A DNA stretch of 64,000 nucleotides from Fasciolopsis buskii (Eukaryota > Platyhelminthes > Trematoda > Plagiorchiida > Fasciolidae): positions 62,001 through 126,000 of the forward strand of contig LUCM01010405.1 of assembly GCA_008360955.1 (NCBI GenBank), given 5' to 3'. Below, one piece after another: positions 48,129 through 58,320 of the stretch (its first letter is position 1; each line of letters opens with the position of its first letter). Made by a program: the position numbers and the translations under genes. The notes under the pieces were generated by a model. It was not told where the DNA came from and did no database searches. It saw nothing but the letters and a program-made list of their open reading frames with translations.

Positions 48129-48529
48129 TGGTATAAGCAGTGAGCAACGTGCATTTGTTGGGCAATGAAGGGACTGTGCAAAGGTGGTGGAGGGTATGGT
48201 ATGGTTGAGGGAAAAACGGGTAAAATAAAGGGTATCCTAACGGCATTTGGAGCTAATCAATAGGTGGCAGGATGTCGGAAGGCCTGACTTTTGGCTGATT
48301 GGAAGCCTCAAGATTTGGTCTGGGAAGGTGAGACAGTCGGTGTTGGCAGGTTGGCTTAAGCATTGTTTTTATAGGCTGTAGATGGTCAGTTAAGGGTAAC
48401 TCGGAAAAGTGTGGTCTTGTCCAGAGTTACGTGTGGTTCATACGTACGTTTGGGGGAGCAGGTGACGGGCCAGCACTACGGAAATCAGTTTCAGTTCTGG
48501 GACGGTAACCGAGGTTGAAGTTAGGATTA

Positions 48530-49810
48530 TTAAATAATGCTGCGGGGTTTGTTAGCGGCGCTGATATGAGGAGACAGAGGTCTAACGGAGTTAGCCACAC
48601 CTCCTGAGGGGGCTGAGCTATGTGACCATGGTAGATCTAATGGCACGGTGATACTATTTATGGGCTTGGAGGGGATCTTAGGAGATGGAAGAGATTTATG
48701 TGTTTTACGCGGACCTCTTCTATTGAGGAGGGTCGCAGCATCGCTGGTTAGAGAAAAGTCGCTTTCCTTGGTGTCAAGCACATCATTAGTCACTTGAGGG
48801 CCTGCAGCCTGTGGAGACATGTTGGAGTATGGAGTGAACTACAGGTACTGGCCTTGGCAACAGTACTCTAGAGCGGGCGCCGGGTGGTAGGGTGTTTGAG
48901 TTTAACTGAACAATGTGACGTTGTTTTGCTGTTGCTTAGGTGTGAGCGTTTAGACGGGGGCTGAAATGTGGGGAGCAAGCTCGATGTGTCTGGGTATACC
49001 AAGGTAGAGCGTGAACCCGTAGACGATATTGGCTCTAATGAATTTCTGTTAGGCCGGCGAACGGGTGAATGTTTCGGGGGGACACTGCCCGTTTTAGGCG
49101 ACTCCGCTGTAACGGGCCGTGCAATGTTTGGTGGTAGCATCTTGGAAATCACACGCGTTTGACTGGATTCTTGCGAAGTGCTGGCGAAAATTTCCCATCC
49201 GGAGAGGTGTTTTGTCTATGGTTATTTTTATGTTTTTAAACGGTGTAGTTGAAGCAATAACGCTTTGCTTTTTCATGAAGAGCTTCGCTAGAATCCTTGT
49301 CTGGAACTGCACCATGAGGTAACGACTATGACGCTGTGTCCGCTTCCGCAGCCTCGTCATTATACATGGTATGTGCGCCATGCCGCTAGCTGCCATGAGT
49401 TGATTTCTAAGGCAATTAAAAGGAACATGATCAGGGATGTTGAAGACAATAACGTTACCTGACCCGTCCACTCTACCCGATGTTTTGGAAGCCAGCACAT
49501 CCAGGAAGTTCCCAGCGGCCACCAGGTCATGCTTGTCCAGCCGTGTTTCAGAGTCGATGAGGTGGGAAAGGGTGCAAGCTTTTAGATAGCGCGCTCCAAA
49601 TTGTTAACATGATCCATTTAATTGGATAATCTTTCGAAGATTTGTGCCCTGTCACGGGCTTCATCCGCTAGGTCATTAAGTACTACAGAGCATTGGCTCA
49701 TTGTTCCCAAACGAAGGCCAACTTTGCAGCGTCTTGTAGAGCTAGTTGCGCGAAAACTGTCATTGGCGCGTCCGGCTCGCTGCTGAACACCACGAGCCAT
49801 CCTGCTCTTA
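48530..49810 (-). pseudogene. Element E: ORF1
   Basis: A helical segment (VVLNDLADEARDRAQIFERL, near 49,690-49,630) is the coiled-coil part. The 142-codon frame at 49,522-49,094 carries GNVIVFNIPDHVPFNCLRNQ, then RLRKRTQRHSRYLMVQFQT and FKNIKITIDKTPLR: strand, helix, strand and basic loop of the RRM-like domain typical of CR1/L1 ORF1p. It is followed by a serine/proline-rich tail in two other frames (49,152-48,530). ORF1p binds and chaperones the element RNA. The domain frame itself is intact, but it is not joined to the rest of the protein. Confidence 0.75.
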
Positions 49811-50539
49811 CTTGGAAATTCAGTTTGTGAAGAAAATCCAGGTGATGTTGGGAAAGGTGACCGTTTATAGTTACAACTACAGTGATGACAGGATATTGTG
49901 TAATCGGATTGGCACAGTTCTTGTGAGGTAAATGCTAAGGATTACTGTAGAACGACGTAACTTCTGAATACTTCACAAGACTAAGTAGGCATCAACGGTG
50001 GGGAGCAGCTTATGAGTCTACAAAATGGGCCGGGAGGTAAATTAACAAGACAATAATACACCATGGCAGATGACAGCCGTTAAATGTCTGGCTAAATTAA
50101 ACAATATACTATAATGTGACTTAAACCAAAACACCCTGAGTCACACTGTACGTCTGAACAGCAGGTTGATGTTCAGGGGTGTGGAAACTTGGGGTTAGAG
50201 AAATGAGTAGACCGGCCGAAAGTTGTATCTACTCTTGAAGCAACTAAGCAGGCCGATTAAATTTATGCTATATTGAATAAAAGTGCCTATGCTAAGGGCA
50301 GGTAAGAGCTAGAAATGTGGCTGTGAAAGCTTAGACAAAAATCATCAAACTAAATAAACAGTGATCAAATGGTAAATTTCAATGGTCACAAAGATCAAGC
50401 TAATTTTTATGCCCAAGGAAATGATTCTTACTTGGCGAATAATGCCAGAATAACAAAACAGTAGCTATAAAATCTCCATGATGACAACTCACGACGTGGG
50501 ACGGTTGTCTCTAGACTCCCATTTGGTCCCCACATAATA
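49811..50539. other. No gene recognised
   Basis: Between the 5' end of element E and the Penelope-like fragment. Possibly includes 5' UTR of element E; no motif seen. Confidence 0.4.
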
Positions 50540-51130
50540 ACCACGTCAGGAAACGGTAGGGTCGAGCCATTTTTCTCCTCTTTGGTGAACGTCATGCTGG
50601 GCGCTATCGTGTTTAGATAAGGATGAAATTAGTCCATTTCTGTTTCTACGCAACATAACAAAAATATGATTGACATAGCGGACCCTTAAGCTTGGGCGGT
50701 TTGGTTCGAGCGTCTTTGTATGGAAATGTTTCATGGTTGCGTCAGCTAACGAGCGTGATGGTGGAGATCCCACGCGCGTTCCTCTTATTTGTTTGTATAC
50801 CGTCCCACTAAACTGTAGATATCGCTGTTCGATTTGATAAGGTGGAGTTTTTCTCCATCGTCCGGCGGATGCCGTCCTGTGCCATTTGCCTTGAAATATT
50901 TGTGAACAGAGATGTGACATCGAATGAGACCATGTCTTCTTCCGCTTCTAACTTGAGGTCTTTGAATTGCTTGAAAAATGTGGTAGAAATCAATGTGTTG
51001 TTTTGCTTCTGCATTGGGCAAGGATGTAGGAAACGGAGTAGGTACTTAGCTGGCTGATACTCTGGTGCTGTTGTTGATGCTACAATGGATTTATCGCCCC
51101 CGGGTTGTGGAATTTAAAAAATCCATATAA
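50540..51130 (-). mobile_element. Penelope-like element RT fragment
   Basis: Minus strand. QPAKYLLRFLHPC is followed by NTLISTTFFKQFKDLKLEAE and EDMVSFDVTSLFTNIS (motif A VSFDVTSLF intact at 50,904-50,930). After a frameshift come YLQFSGTVYKQIRGT, GSPPSRSLADATMKHF and RVRYVNHIFVMLRRN. These are the successive blocks of Penelope-like reverse transcriptases (SFDVxSLFTxIP; F-x-G-x-x-YxQxxGTxMGSPxS; RYVDDTF). The catalytic YVDD is changed to YVNH (50,666-50,677) and GTPMGSP to GTRVGSP. The GIY-YIG endonuclease that follows in complete elements was not found, so the copy is truncated and dead. It lies between CR1 element E and an RTE fragment. Confidence 0.82.
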
Positions 51131-51599
51131 ACTGAGGACGGGTCCCCTTTGGTTGTACTGCTAATCGCTGATTTTCTTGCCTTTTTCAAGGAGTTTAGTT
51201 TTTGTTGATTTTCGCTCATAGTCCTTTAACTGGATTTACCTTCACTGTTTAGTAGATTTTGTTATCATCCAGTAATGCTCTTGAGGTTTGGGGATTTCGG
51301 CCATATCTAGGCTCCCTCCATGTCTTGCGCCAACAGTGCGCACATTTAGTGCACCTAAAAATGAAATGACTTGTTGTCCGCCGCTTGCAAACAGTCACAT
51401 GGAACTATGTTTGGTCCCGAAAAATTAATTTCCCGTTTTTAGCTTTTCACTAGCGTGCTTGCACTTTCCCCATTGATTTGCAGCGTTTCATTTCACCTTC
51501 CAGTGCGCTTCTCCAATAATTCAAGGTTGTTCTCATTCCCTTGTCCCTTTCGACTTCTACTATCATTTGATTTTGCCTTATGCATGCCTCTCGCCAATA

Positions 51600-52290
51600 T
51601 AGAAATGCACATTATTGTTATTATCGTCGATATGAGTTGCTTTGTTGGATGCTCGCAGATCCAACTCCGAACCTTGTTCTTGCAGGAGATCTGGATGAAG
51701 TGGACATACTAGGTTACTTGGGTAGCTTCAACGCGCCACTTGGTCGTGTGTCGAATAGTGTCTGTGCACATACAAAAGCACGAATGGCTTTCGCCAACTG
51801 GAGGCGTCTGTATGACATTCAGTTATCGACCAGAGGCCGAGTATGGGCACCACCAGTCAGGTCCTTATTGATCTACCGGACCGAAACATGGCCGCTGAGA
51901 ACAGATATGCAAGGCCTTTTGGAGTTTGAAATCAGTTGTCTTTGTGGCCTTGGTAGGTCTAGAGGTTAAACTTAAGGTTCAATTTTAATGTAGATAGAAT
52001 GTTTGAGACATATTTACATCTTGCCCACAAAACGACTGACTCGTTGTACTGTCAAACAGATAATGGCTGGAGGATAGTTCGATGTGGCCAGTCCACGACA
52101 TGAAGAAAATGTATGCGGGCTTTAACCAGTGGACTGGCTCGTGTACTTGCTATTGGACTGTCGGATTGGGGTCCACGAGATCCCCCGCAGGCAATGTTTG
52201 CAGACAGTGAACGATATGGCTCAGTGCCGCGGCCAGTTGCGTGCTGGCATCCGAATACTCTTTTTTCTGCAGTTAATCTTTAACCATTCC
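51600..52290 (+). pseudogene. RTE-like LINE 3' end (element G)
   Basis: Plus strand, ORF2 after the catalytic box. The 130-codon frame at 51,580-51,969 reads DPTPNLVLAGDLDEVDILGY, LGRVSNSVCAHTKARMAFAN, RGRVWAPPVRSLL and ETWPLRTDMQGLLEFE. It then passes through a shift to PTKRLTRCTVKQIM (near 52,035) and LTSGLARVLAIGLSDWGPRD (about 52,120-52,180). QTVNDMAQCRGQLRAGIRI (52,200-52,255) is the usual ORF2 C-terminus. Same clade as elements A, B and H. Truncated at the 5' side; no clear tandem-repeat tail. Confidence 0.82.
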
Positions 52291-55179
52291 TCGTTCCTTT
52301 TCCTCTTTCAGCAGATGGTGCTATAAGGCAACACCGAAAATCAGAAGGTGAACGGCTGTACAAACTGAACTATACTCAACAAATTCGATAGGCAGACAAG
52401 TTGACCCAATGTTGTTGAAACGACTTATAGACAAGGACAAACTTCAGCAGTAAGCTAAGGTCTTCTTTGAGAGTTCATCATTGGAAGGAAAGCATGATAG
52501 AGCCAATGCGTCGTTATCCTGAGTACTCCACTGCAATACTGATCACTGTATGGGTAATAATCTGCGGCCGTGGAAACGCCAGTGGGGAATAACCGCCATT
52601 TTATGAAATATCGATGGCGAACGAGTAAAGGAAGTCAAGGAAAGTTAAGGAAAGCCGTTTCTGATTGGAACCCCGACTGTGCACGAAATATGGCTGCTAA
52701 CAAACATTAAATACCACCTAATTTGATGGTTTCTAACAATATGCTGACCGCCGCGAGTGAATGATGAATCATATAAATAGACTTATCAAAAACTCACCAT
52801 CAGGTCGAAATTCGAATTCGAGAAATTCATGCCCAAACTTTCTCCGATGACTAAAGTAACAGCGTAGATAAAAAGCGTCAGGCATAAATCAAGGTTACGG
52901 TAGGGCCACTTTTCCAGTAACCTGTTCTTGAGGTCAGATAAGCTGCCGCGACTTTAAACTTCGAAGCAAAAGTTCGCGCAGCTCTTTATTCCAATTCACA
53001 CGGTCTTCACTTACTGAAACAAAGAAGCGAAGGCACTCATTTCGGTGACGACAACTTTGAGTCAATGGTGGAAATAGGCAATTAGCAGTTTTCACATAAC
53101 ACCGGCAGCAGAGTAGTAAGAGCTTGCTGCCGCCGGGCGTGCTACATAATATACATATATATCTTGCGATAGCAAACTAGAGAATGGTGTTCTCCCCCGC
53201 GCCTAAGTTTCAACGGAATGGCATGGCTTTGTTCGCTGAGCTGGGAAAATTGATTGCCAGCCTTTTCATCACCATCTGCGGTGACATCACCGGTGCTATT
53301 CATCTTGTGGCGAGGGCCTGGTCGCCACCGTCCGCCTAAAAATCTTCGTCTATCAAATGGATGCAAAGAATACGAAAACCAGTACACATAGCAAAGTGAA
53401 GGGTAACTCGGGACACGGATCCACGAGCACGAGAAGGCAGCAAAATTTACAACACAGTCTCCCTATTTTCAGTCGACAAAGACCGGGGAGGTCACAAGGC
53501 CCGCTTCGAAAATCTGTGGATCGTCGCTCAGGGTGAGACAAAGCATTCGATGAAACTTCTCGAAGCTCCGTACCCCTCAATAGCATCAATAAATAGATGT
53601 GTCAACCTAGAACCACACACACTTATCGATCTCATCAGAGTCAATTAGCACAAGCCGGTGGAAACAGACGCCAATTCAGCCTAAAGAAAATGTCAAAAGA
53701 AGACAAAGATGAACAAAGCAACCGGCCAGCATCGTTAACCTGCCACCTGACCCAGAGCAACCAAGCAACACCAACTAAGTCCAGGTGACCCATGTAAGCG
53801 GGAGATGGTAACCAGGCGGTCTTCACAGGATAAGAGCACCGATTATACAACGTCAGCAGATAGTGAAACGCTCGTAATCACGCTTCTCATCTCAGCGAAA
53901 AATCAATAACAAGAATATATTACCATTTTCCAGTCAGTTTCTCTATTGTCGCCAACCTCATCCAGGCAGAACCTAAGGCCTGACTGGACCTCAAAAATTT
54001 GCAATTTTTTCACACCTTTTCTCATGTTTTGGGTCGCCAACCGGGAGGGGCAGGATTAATTTCCTTCTCGCACAAATCTACAAACTTGTTCCCAAGTACC
54101 AAACTTTCGCCACATAAGTTCTGCATCAGCACTTTACGTACTTGCCACGATGATACAAACAGTCATACCGAATTTTGACCATTTGGTTGAAATCATCAAA
54201 GCGGGCGCAAACTATCGTCAGTTTTAACCAGCTACTGTCGAGGAATAAGGAGACGGTACGATGCGCAACATCCATTGTCTGATAACGGCCCAAACCTATT
54301 CGAACTAGAATCACAGCAGCTTAACATAGATTATCAAACGGCACAAAATATCGGCCAGATCACTGTAAGATGTTGAAAACAACCATATTTGTAAACCAAC
54401 GAAAACGCTTTGTGTTCTACCACGCCGATGAACTGCTTCCTTGGAAAATGGTCAGCTAGTCCTTTGGGCAAGGTAGGGCCAACCATGAGCTGTTATTTAT
54501 GCCGTTAATCAGAGCGTCCTGTTTCCAAGTGCCCCATCTAATACGTTGTTTCTAAGGCTTGCGGAAAAACAGATCATCTCAAGCGAGTATGCAAGTCGAA
54601 ACCAACCCCCTTGTCTGTTAGGTCTGCCACCTGCTCGTTACTGACACAAAACAGCAACGCGAGGTAGTAATGCCTTTTATAGCTCAAGCATCCGACCACG
54701 CTTGGAAATCATGGATGGGGTCAGACGATATAGTCCCCTATTGCATCCGTTGGTTGAACCAAGCTGGCAGCTGAGTAAATACGTGAGGCAGGAAAACTTA
54801 AACCAAGAAAATAGGATTTCACATAGCCACATATAGCTGCTATGATGTCAGCACGTTGCTAGGACCTAAGGCTTTCATTCAGAATCCTAATCGTTCTTTT
54901 TCTTAGCGACTGGACTCCCTAGGGCCAAGCGTCCATCATTCCCCAAGAATTACACGTTTACAGAGAATTTCATGCTTCATCCGTAGTCCGGCAGAATAAT
55001 CAGGATCACTCTGCTCACTGTATCGAGCGACGTGGGTAGTGATAAAAATGCAACTTCCCAGAGCTTTCTCTTTTACTCATTGTCTCTTCTGTCATCAACC
55101 TAAATTCTTTCCCCTTCTCCCTGCCCATAATGTCCCCACCGTTCACACGCCCGATACTCACAACGTTCCATTTTTGAAT
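52291..55179. other. No gene recognised (2.9 kb)
   Basis: Frames of 60-85 codons on both strands without motifs, for example 53,142-53,387 (-) and 53,597-53,788 (+). A minus-strand stretch near 53,160-53,390 has a TGTAGCACGCC start reminiscent of an LTR edge, but no matching second copy was found. Confidence 0.4.
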
Positions 55180-56660
55180 AATGTGGTAAGTGGTTCTCAG
55201 TCTGCTAGCCGACCTATTCTCAAGCCTCGCGAGTCTCTGAACCTGGATTCGTATGATTTACGCGCCCTCATGCGGGGTGGCCATCAGGCGCGTTTTTCCC
55301 TGACACTTTTGATTGATGTCTGCTGCATCAGTGAAACACGAACTCACGGTTTGCGTAGTTTATTTCAACTAACTGCGTCGAATTCCTTGCACAATTGAGG
55401 AGTCGAAGCAGCCCAGTCTGCGCCGTTTTAGACTGGATCCCAATTAACAGTCCTCTGTTGGACGGTTCTTTGCACGTCCGTAGCAGTCGACTGGAGCATC
55501 GCTGTTCGTTCATTGCACTCGATTCCAGCACCCCTGAAGCGCAGAATAGGATTAGGAAGACTTATCTCGGATAATCCAAAATATATTCCGTCGTGGATGT
55601 TGTCGTTAGTTCTAAGGATTCCAACCCATATCCCGACTGACTTTTGCTTGCACGCAATCGCACCAACAATGACGATCGTAGCAACCAAGTGTGTTCTGAA
55701 GGACTGTCTCTGACGAGCACCATCTTCTACCCTAAGGGCAACATCGACTCTCCTGTTGCTCTTCTTAGCCTTCACATTCTTAAACTCATTGATCACAATA
55801 CCGTGCGCCGCCAGTGGCATGGACCACTCGAACATTGTCAATCATTCCGGTCTACGCCCGTGGACACAGGTCATGCATCACTCCGTGACGGCAATTGTTT
55901 GTCCCTAGCTTATGGCTACCTACACGAAAATCACGCATCCTTCACAAAGGATTCTAAACCATATTAGCCGATTTCCGTCCCGTTCGAGTCTTTTGACTAG
56001 GTTGAAGTCAACGCGCATTAGCTCTGGTCCCAGGCGAAACTAAGAGCAAATCTAACAAATGGTAAACTCAAAGGCACGCGTGATCCAGTAGGAAAGCAAT
56101 AGGACGCATAAATCCTTAAAACGCCAACTGACCAAGAGCCTAGAAACAACCGGAAATAGCAGCAGGGAGTTAGCTAGTGTAAATGGAGAAGGCTGCAGCT
56201 GTCGTACGTAGATATGACTTTAACCTACCATTTAGAAATGCCGGAAGCCGAGCTCAAGAAAGGTGAGTAAAAATTCTGACGGTACACACCAGGAGTTTGT
56301 CTTATTGCGGGATTGTCAGCGGACGCTTTGGACAGGTCAACCCTGTGGACCATATCAGTGGGGCCAAGGCCAGAATAGGCCTTCCAGTTGCGCCTTCAAG
56401 TAAAACAACCCGCAAGGATGTTAATCCTCTACCCGCAATGGTCATCGGGGAGACAGGTAGACTGAAAATAAATAACCCAGCTGAAAGAAATGGAATGTCT
56501 CCATTCCACTTTGAAAACGGTGGCAAAAGTGTTAGCACCAAAGCTGACAAGGCTGTTGTGATCAATAGGGGCAAGGGGACAGATTCCTGAAGAATGGTTT
56601 AAACTGCAGATTCTACCTGCTTAAAATGAAAATGACTGATACTCATGTGAAGCCCACACA
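55180..56660 (+). pseudogene. RTE-like LINE, endonuclease and early RT (element H)
   Basis: Plus strand. The frame at 55,039-55,398 ends with ESLNLDSYDLRALMRGGHQA and IDVCCISETRTHG, the N-terminal endonuclease strand and the catalytic Glu (SETR), with SYN changed to SYD. Next, in another frame, come LDWIPINSPLL and RCSFIALDSSTPEA, where SAYAPTDCSS normally stands. After a gap, LSLTSTIFYPKGN, LKLIDHNTVRRQWHGPLEHC and STPVDTGHASLR (55,705-55,890) match the last third; the catalytic SDH reads TGH. RT blocks follow: LPVAPSSKTTRKDVNPLPA, NGGKSVS and LAPKLTRLL...GQIPEEW (56,370-56,605). Nothing of the RT palm was found. Dead fragment, several frames. Confidence 0.78.
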
Positions 56661-57039
56661 GAAAACAGTATAAAAAGTGACGACGATGATGCCAATTTTG
56701 AGGAGGAAAAATTAGTGGGGAACCCCCCATCCAATGTTAGACAATAAACTTCGTTGTGACATTTTACAACAAAACTACCCCGGAGCATCAGTCCCCATCT
56801 GCCACATAATATTCACAGGTGCAGGCGTGAGAAGCAAGCCGGATTCCGGCCGGGCAGAGGGTTGCGCTGGCCACATATACACCTGACAATAGATTTTAGA
56901 ACTTGGATGTGTTCCAAAAACTGGAATATAGAGGTTTCCGCCGGCGCAAATTTATATACACTCGCCCGCGCCGTCCAATCCTCAACTCTGGTTTACTTCA
57001 GTTGAATTGTACCTCAACAATGGCAGGATAATTAGAGAC

Positions 57040-57200
57040 GTCAGCCATTTCAGATGTTTCCCTAACCGTCTTCCTCCAGATGTAACTCTTCAGGTTATGG
57101 ACGTCAAGGTATCTTCACGCAGTTTGGACACGTTCAATGAGGCGGTTATAACTCGGACTGCCCCTACTGAAGATCAGTGCATCTGACATTTTGTTCAAGG
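57040..57200 (+). pseudogene. Element J: gag capsid fragment
   Basis: FPNRLPPDVTLQVMDVK followed by SRSLDTFNEAVI matches the end of Gypsy capsid domains (L-x-R-LP-x-x-V-x-x-x-L...L-x-x-LA-x-x-AD). Short and followed by a stop. Confidence 0.5.
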
Positions 57201-57625
57201 AGCCGAACCCGGGAGCTAGAATCCTTCAGAGATACCGCAGGAAAAGCGGAGTGTCAGTGGCACGCCTTTCGGCAATGATCCAACCCCTTGCTTAGCACTG
57301 CCCGCAATAAATCCCTAGAGAGGAACGCCGAAAACCCCGATAACTTCATATCGTACTATAGCTCATGTTCTTCAGCATTAAACACTTTCTCGGCCCCCAA
57401 GAGCCACATCCTCTCTTTCACAGGACAAACTGACAACTATTTTGACGAGGATCGGTCCATCTTTACAGCGGCCAACAGTCGACAAGGATCGGCAAAGCGA
57501 TCAGTCCTGCCTGCGTCCAGGCAGGCGCAGTAGCCTCTCTCCAAAGCTACCCTTCGCGCCATGGGTGAAAAGTAACTGAAAGTACTATAATCATTTTGAG
57601 AGTTTAGCAAAACACGTGACCCGGG

Positions 57626-57994
57626 GTGCACATTCCCACCTACGAAACCGAGAAACTAGGTGCCCGGTCTATGGTGGTGGCACATGACACCAGAATATCT
57701 ACAAATTGTCTCCTTAACTTTAGGCACTTGACGATTGAGAGACCCGGAGAATTTGACCACTGCAAAGGCGGAGGCCCCGCGGCTGCAAATAGCACCGATG
57801 ACCGTACGTACAGAAGTCGTGCTCTCACCCTCGGTCTAGGCCTGAATCGCACGTTTCGGTGGGTGTTCGTCGTCGTCGACGTGCCATGCCCTATTATTGC
57901 TACTAAATTCCTCCAGTATTTCGACCTGCTGGTCGATGGCCGGCGCAGGAAAGCAGTAGACTGTCAAGCGTTGCTGATCGTGACCGCCTCGTAA
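57626..57994 (+). pseudogene. Element J: aspartic protease
   Basis: A 122-codon frame. The catalytic DTG appears as DTR at about residues 21-23 (57,686-57,694), so the protease is dead. PAAANSTDDRTYRSRALTLG corresponds to the flap region (L-x-AANGT-x-I-x-TYG-x-R-x-LTL). RTFRWVFVVVDVPCPIIATK and FLQYFDLLVDGRRRKAVD are the C-terminal half with the second pseudo-symmetric strand (usually I-I-G-A-D-FL). The length of the protease part is normal. Confidence 0.82.
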
Positions 57995-58103
57995 CGTGTC
58001 GTCATCCCAAGCACGCCCCAGTACGCTGAACCGCTAGTCCAACAGCCACATAGCGACTACCAGGGGCAAATGGCGACACGGGCGTCCACTTCCCGCCGTC
58101 GCT

Positions 58104-58320
58104 AATAAGATAAACCACCATGTAGAAACCACAGGACTCCCGACGTTTAATCAGCTTCATAGCCTAGCTCCCGACAAATCCCACTTAGTCAAGGTAGAAT
58201 TCGACCACACGTCCGAACTGGACATAATCTGACCTTCCAGTAAACCCTGGGCCTCTCTTTTTTACTTGGTCCTCAAGTCTAGTGGCGAATGGCGATCCTT
58301 CCGGGACTAAAGAGCACTTA
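58104..58320 (+). pseudogene. Element J: start of reverse transcriptase
   Basis: NKINHHVETTGLPTFNQ corresponds to the H-x-I-x-T-x-G-x-P-x-x-x-x-x-R block. LAPDKSHLVKVEFDHTSELD then matches the finger helix, and KPWASLFYLVLKSSGEWRSF matches S-x-WASPLHLVPKKxxGxWR. Two stops occur. The catalytic YxDD region is not present. Confidence 0.8.

Larger units (their letters stand above)
45270..49810 (-). mobile_element. CR1-like LINE, essentially full length but dead (element E)
   Basis: Minus strand, 5' to 3': ORF1 (49,810-48,530), spacer, ORF2 endonuclease (48,128-47,253), connector (47,110-46,565), RT (46,592-45,613) and the C-terminal tail ending near 45,270. All expected blocks of a CR1-type element are found in order over 4.5 kb, so it is the most complete CR1 copy here. 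Many frameshifts, stops and two damaged RT motifs show it is inactive. It has the same architecture as elements C and F, and faces C. Confidence 0.85.
57040..58320 (+). mobile_element. Gypsy LTR retrotransposon gag-pol remains (element J)
   Basis: Plus strand: gag (57,040-57,200), linker, aspartic protease (57,640-57,994) and the start of reverse transcriptase (58,104-58,320) in the expected order. Separated by stops and frame changes. RNase H, integrase and LTRs were not detected; the DNA to the right is unassigned. Distinct from the Gypsy relic K at 10.6 kb, because the RT wording differs. Confidence 0.78.

Noticed and set aside
53140..53390. Possible LTR edge and gag start on the minus strand
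   Set aside because: No second matching LTR and no gag motif; only a suggestive TGTAGCACGCC end.
55428..55841. 137-codon frame on the minus strand
   Set aside because: It is antisense to RTE element H, whose endonuclease blocks read on the plus strand in the same interval; no independent motif.
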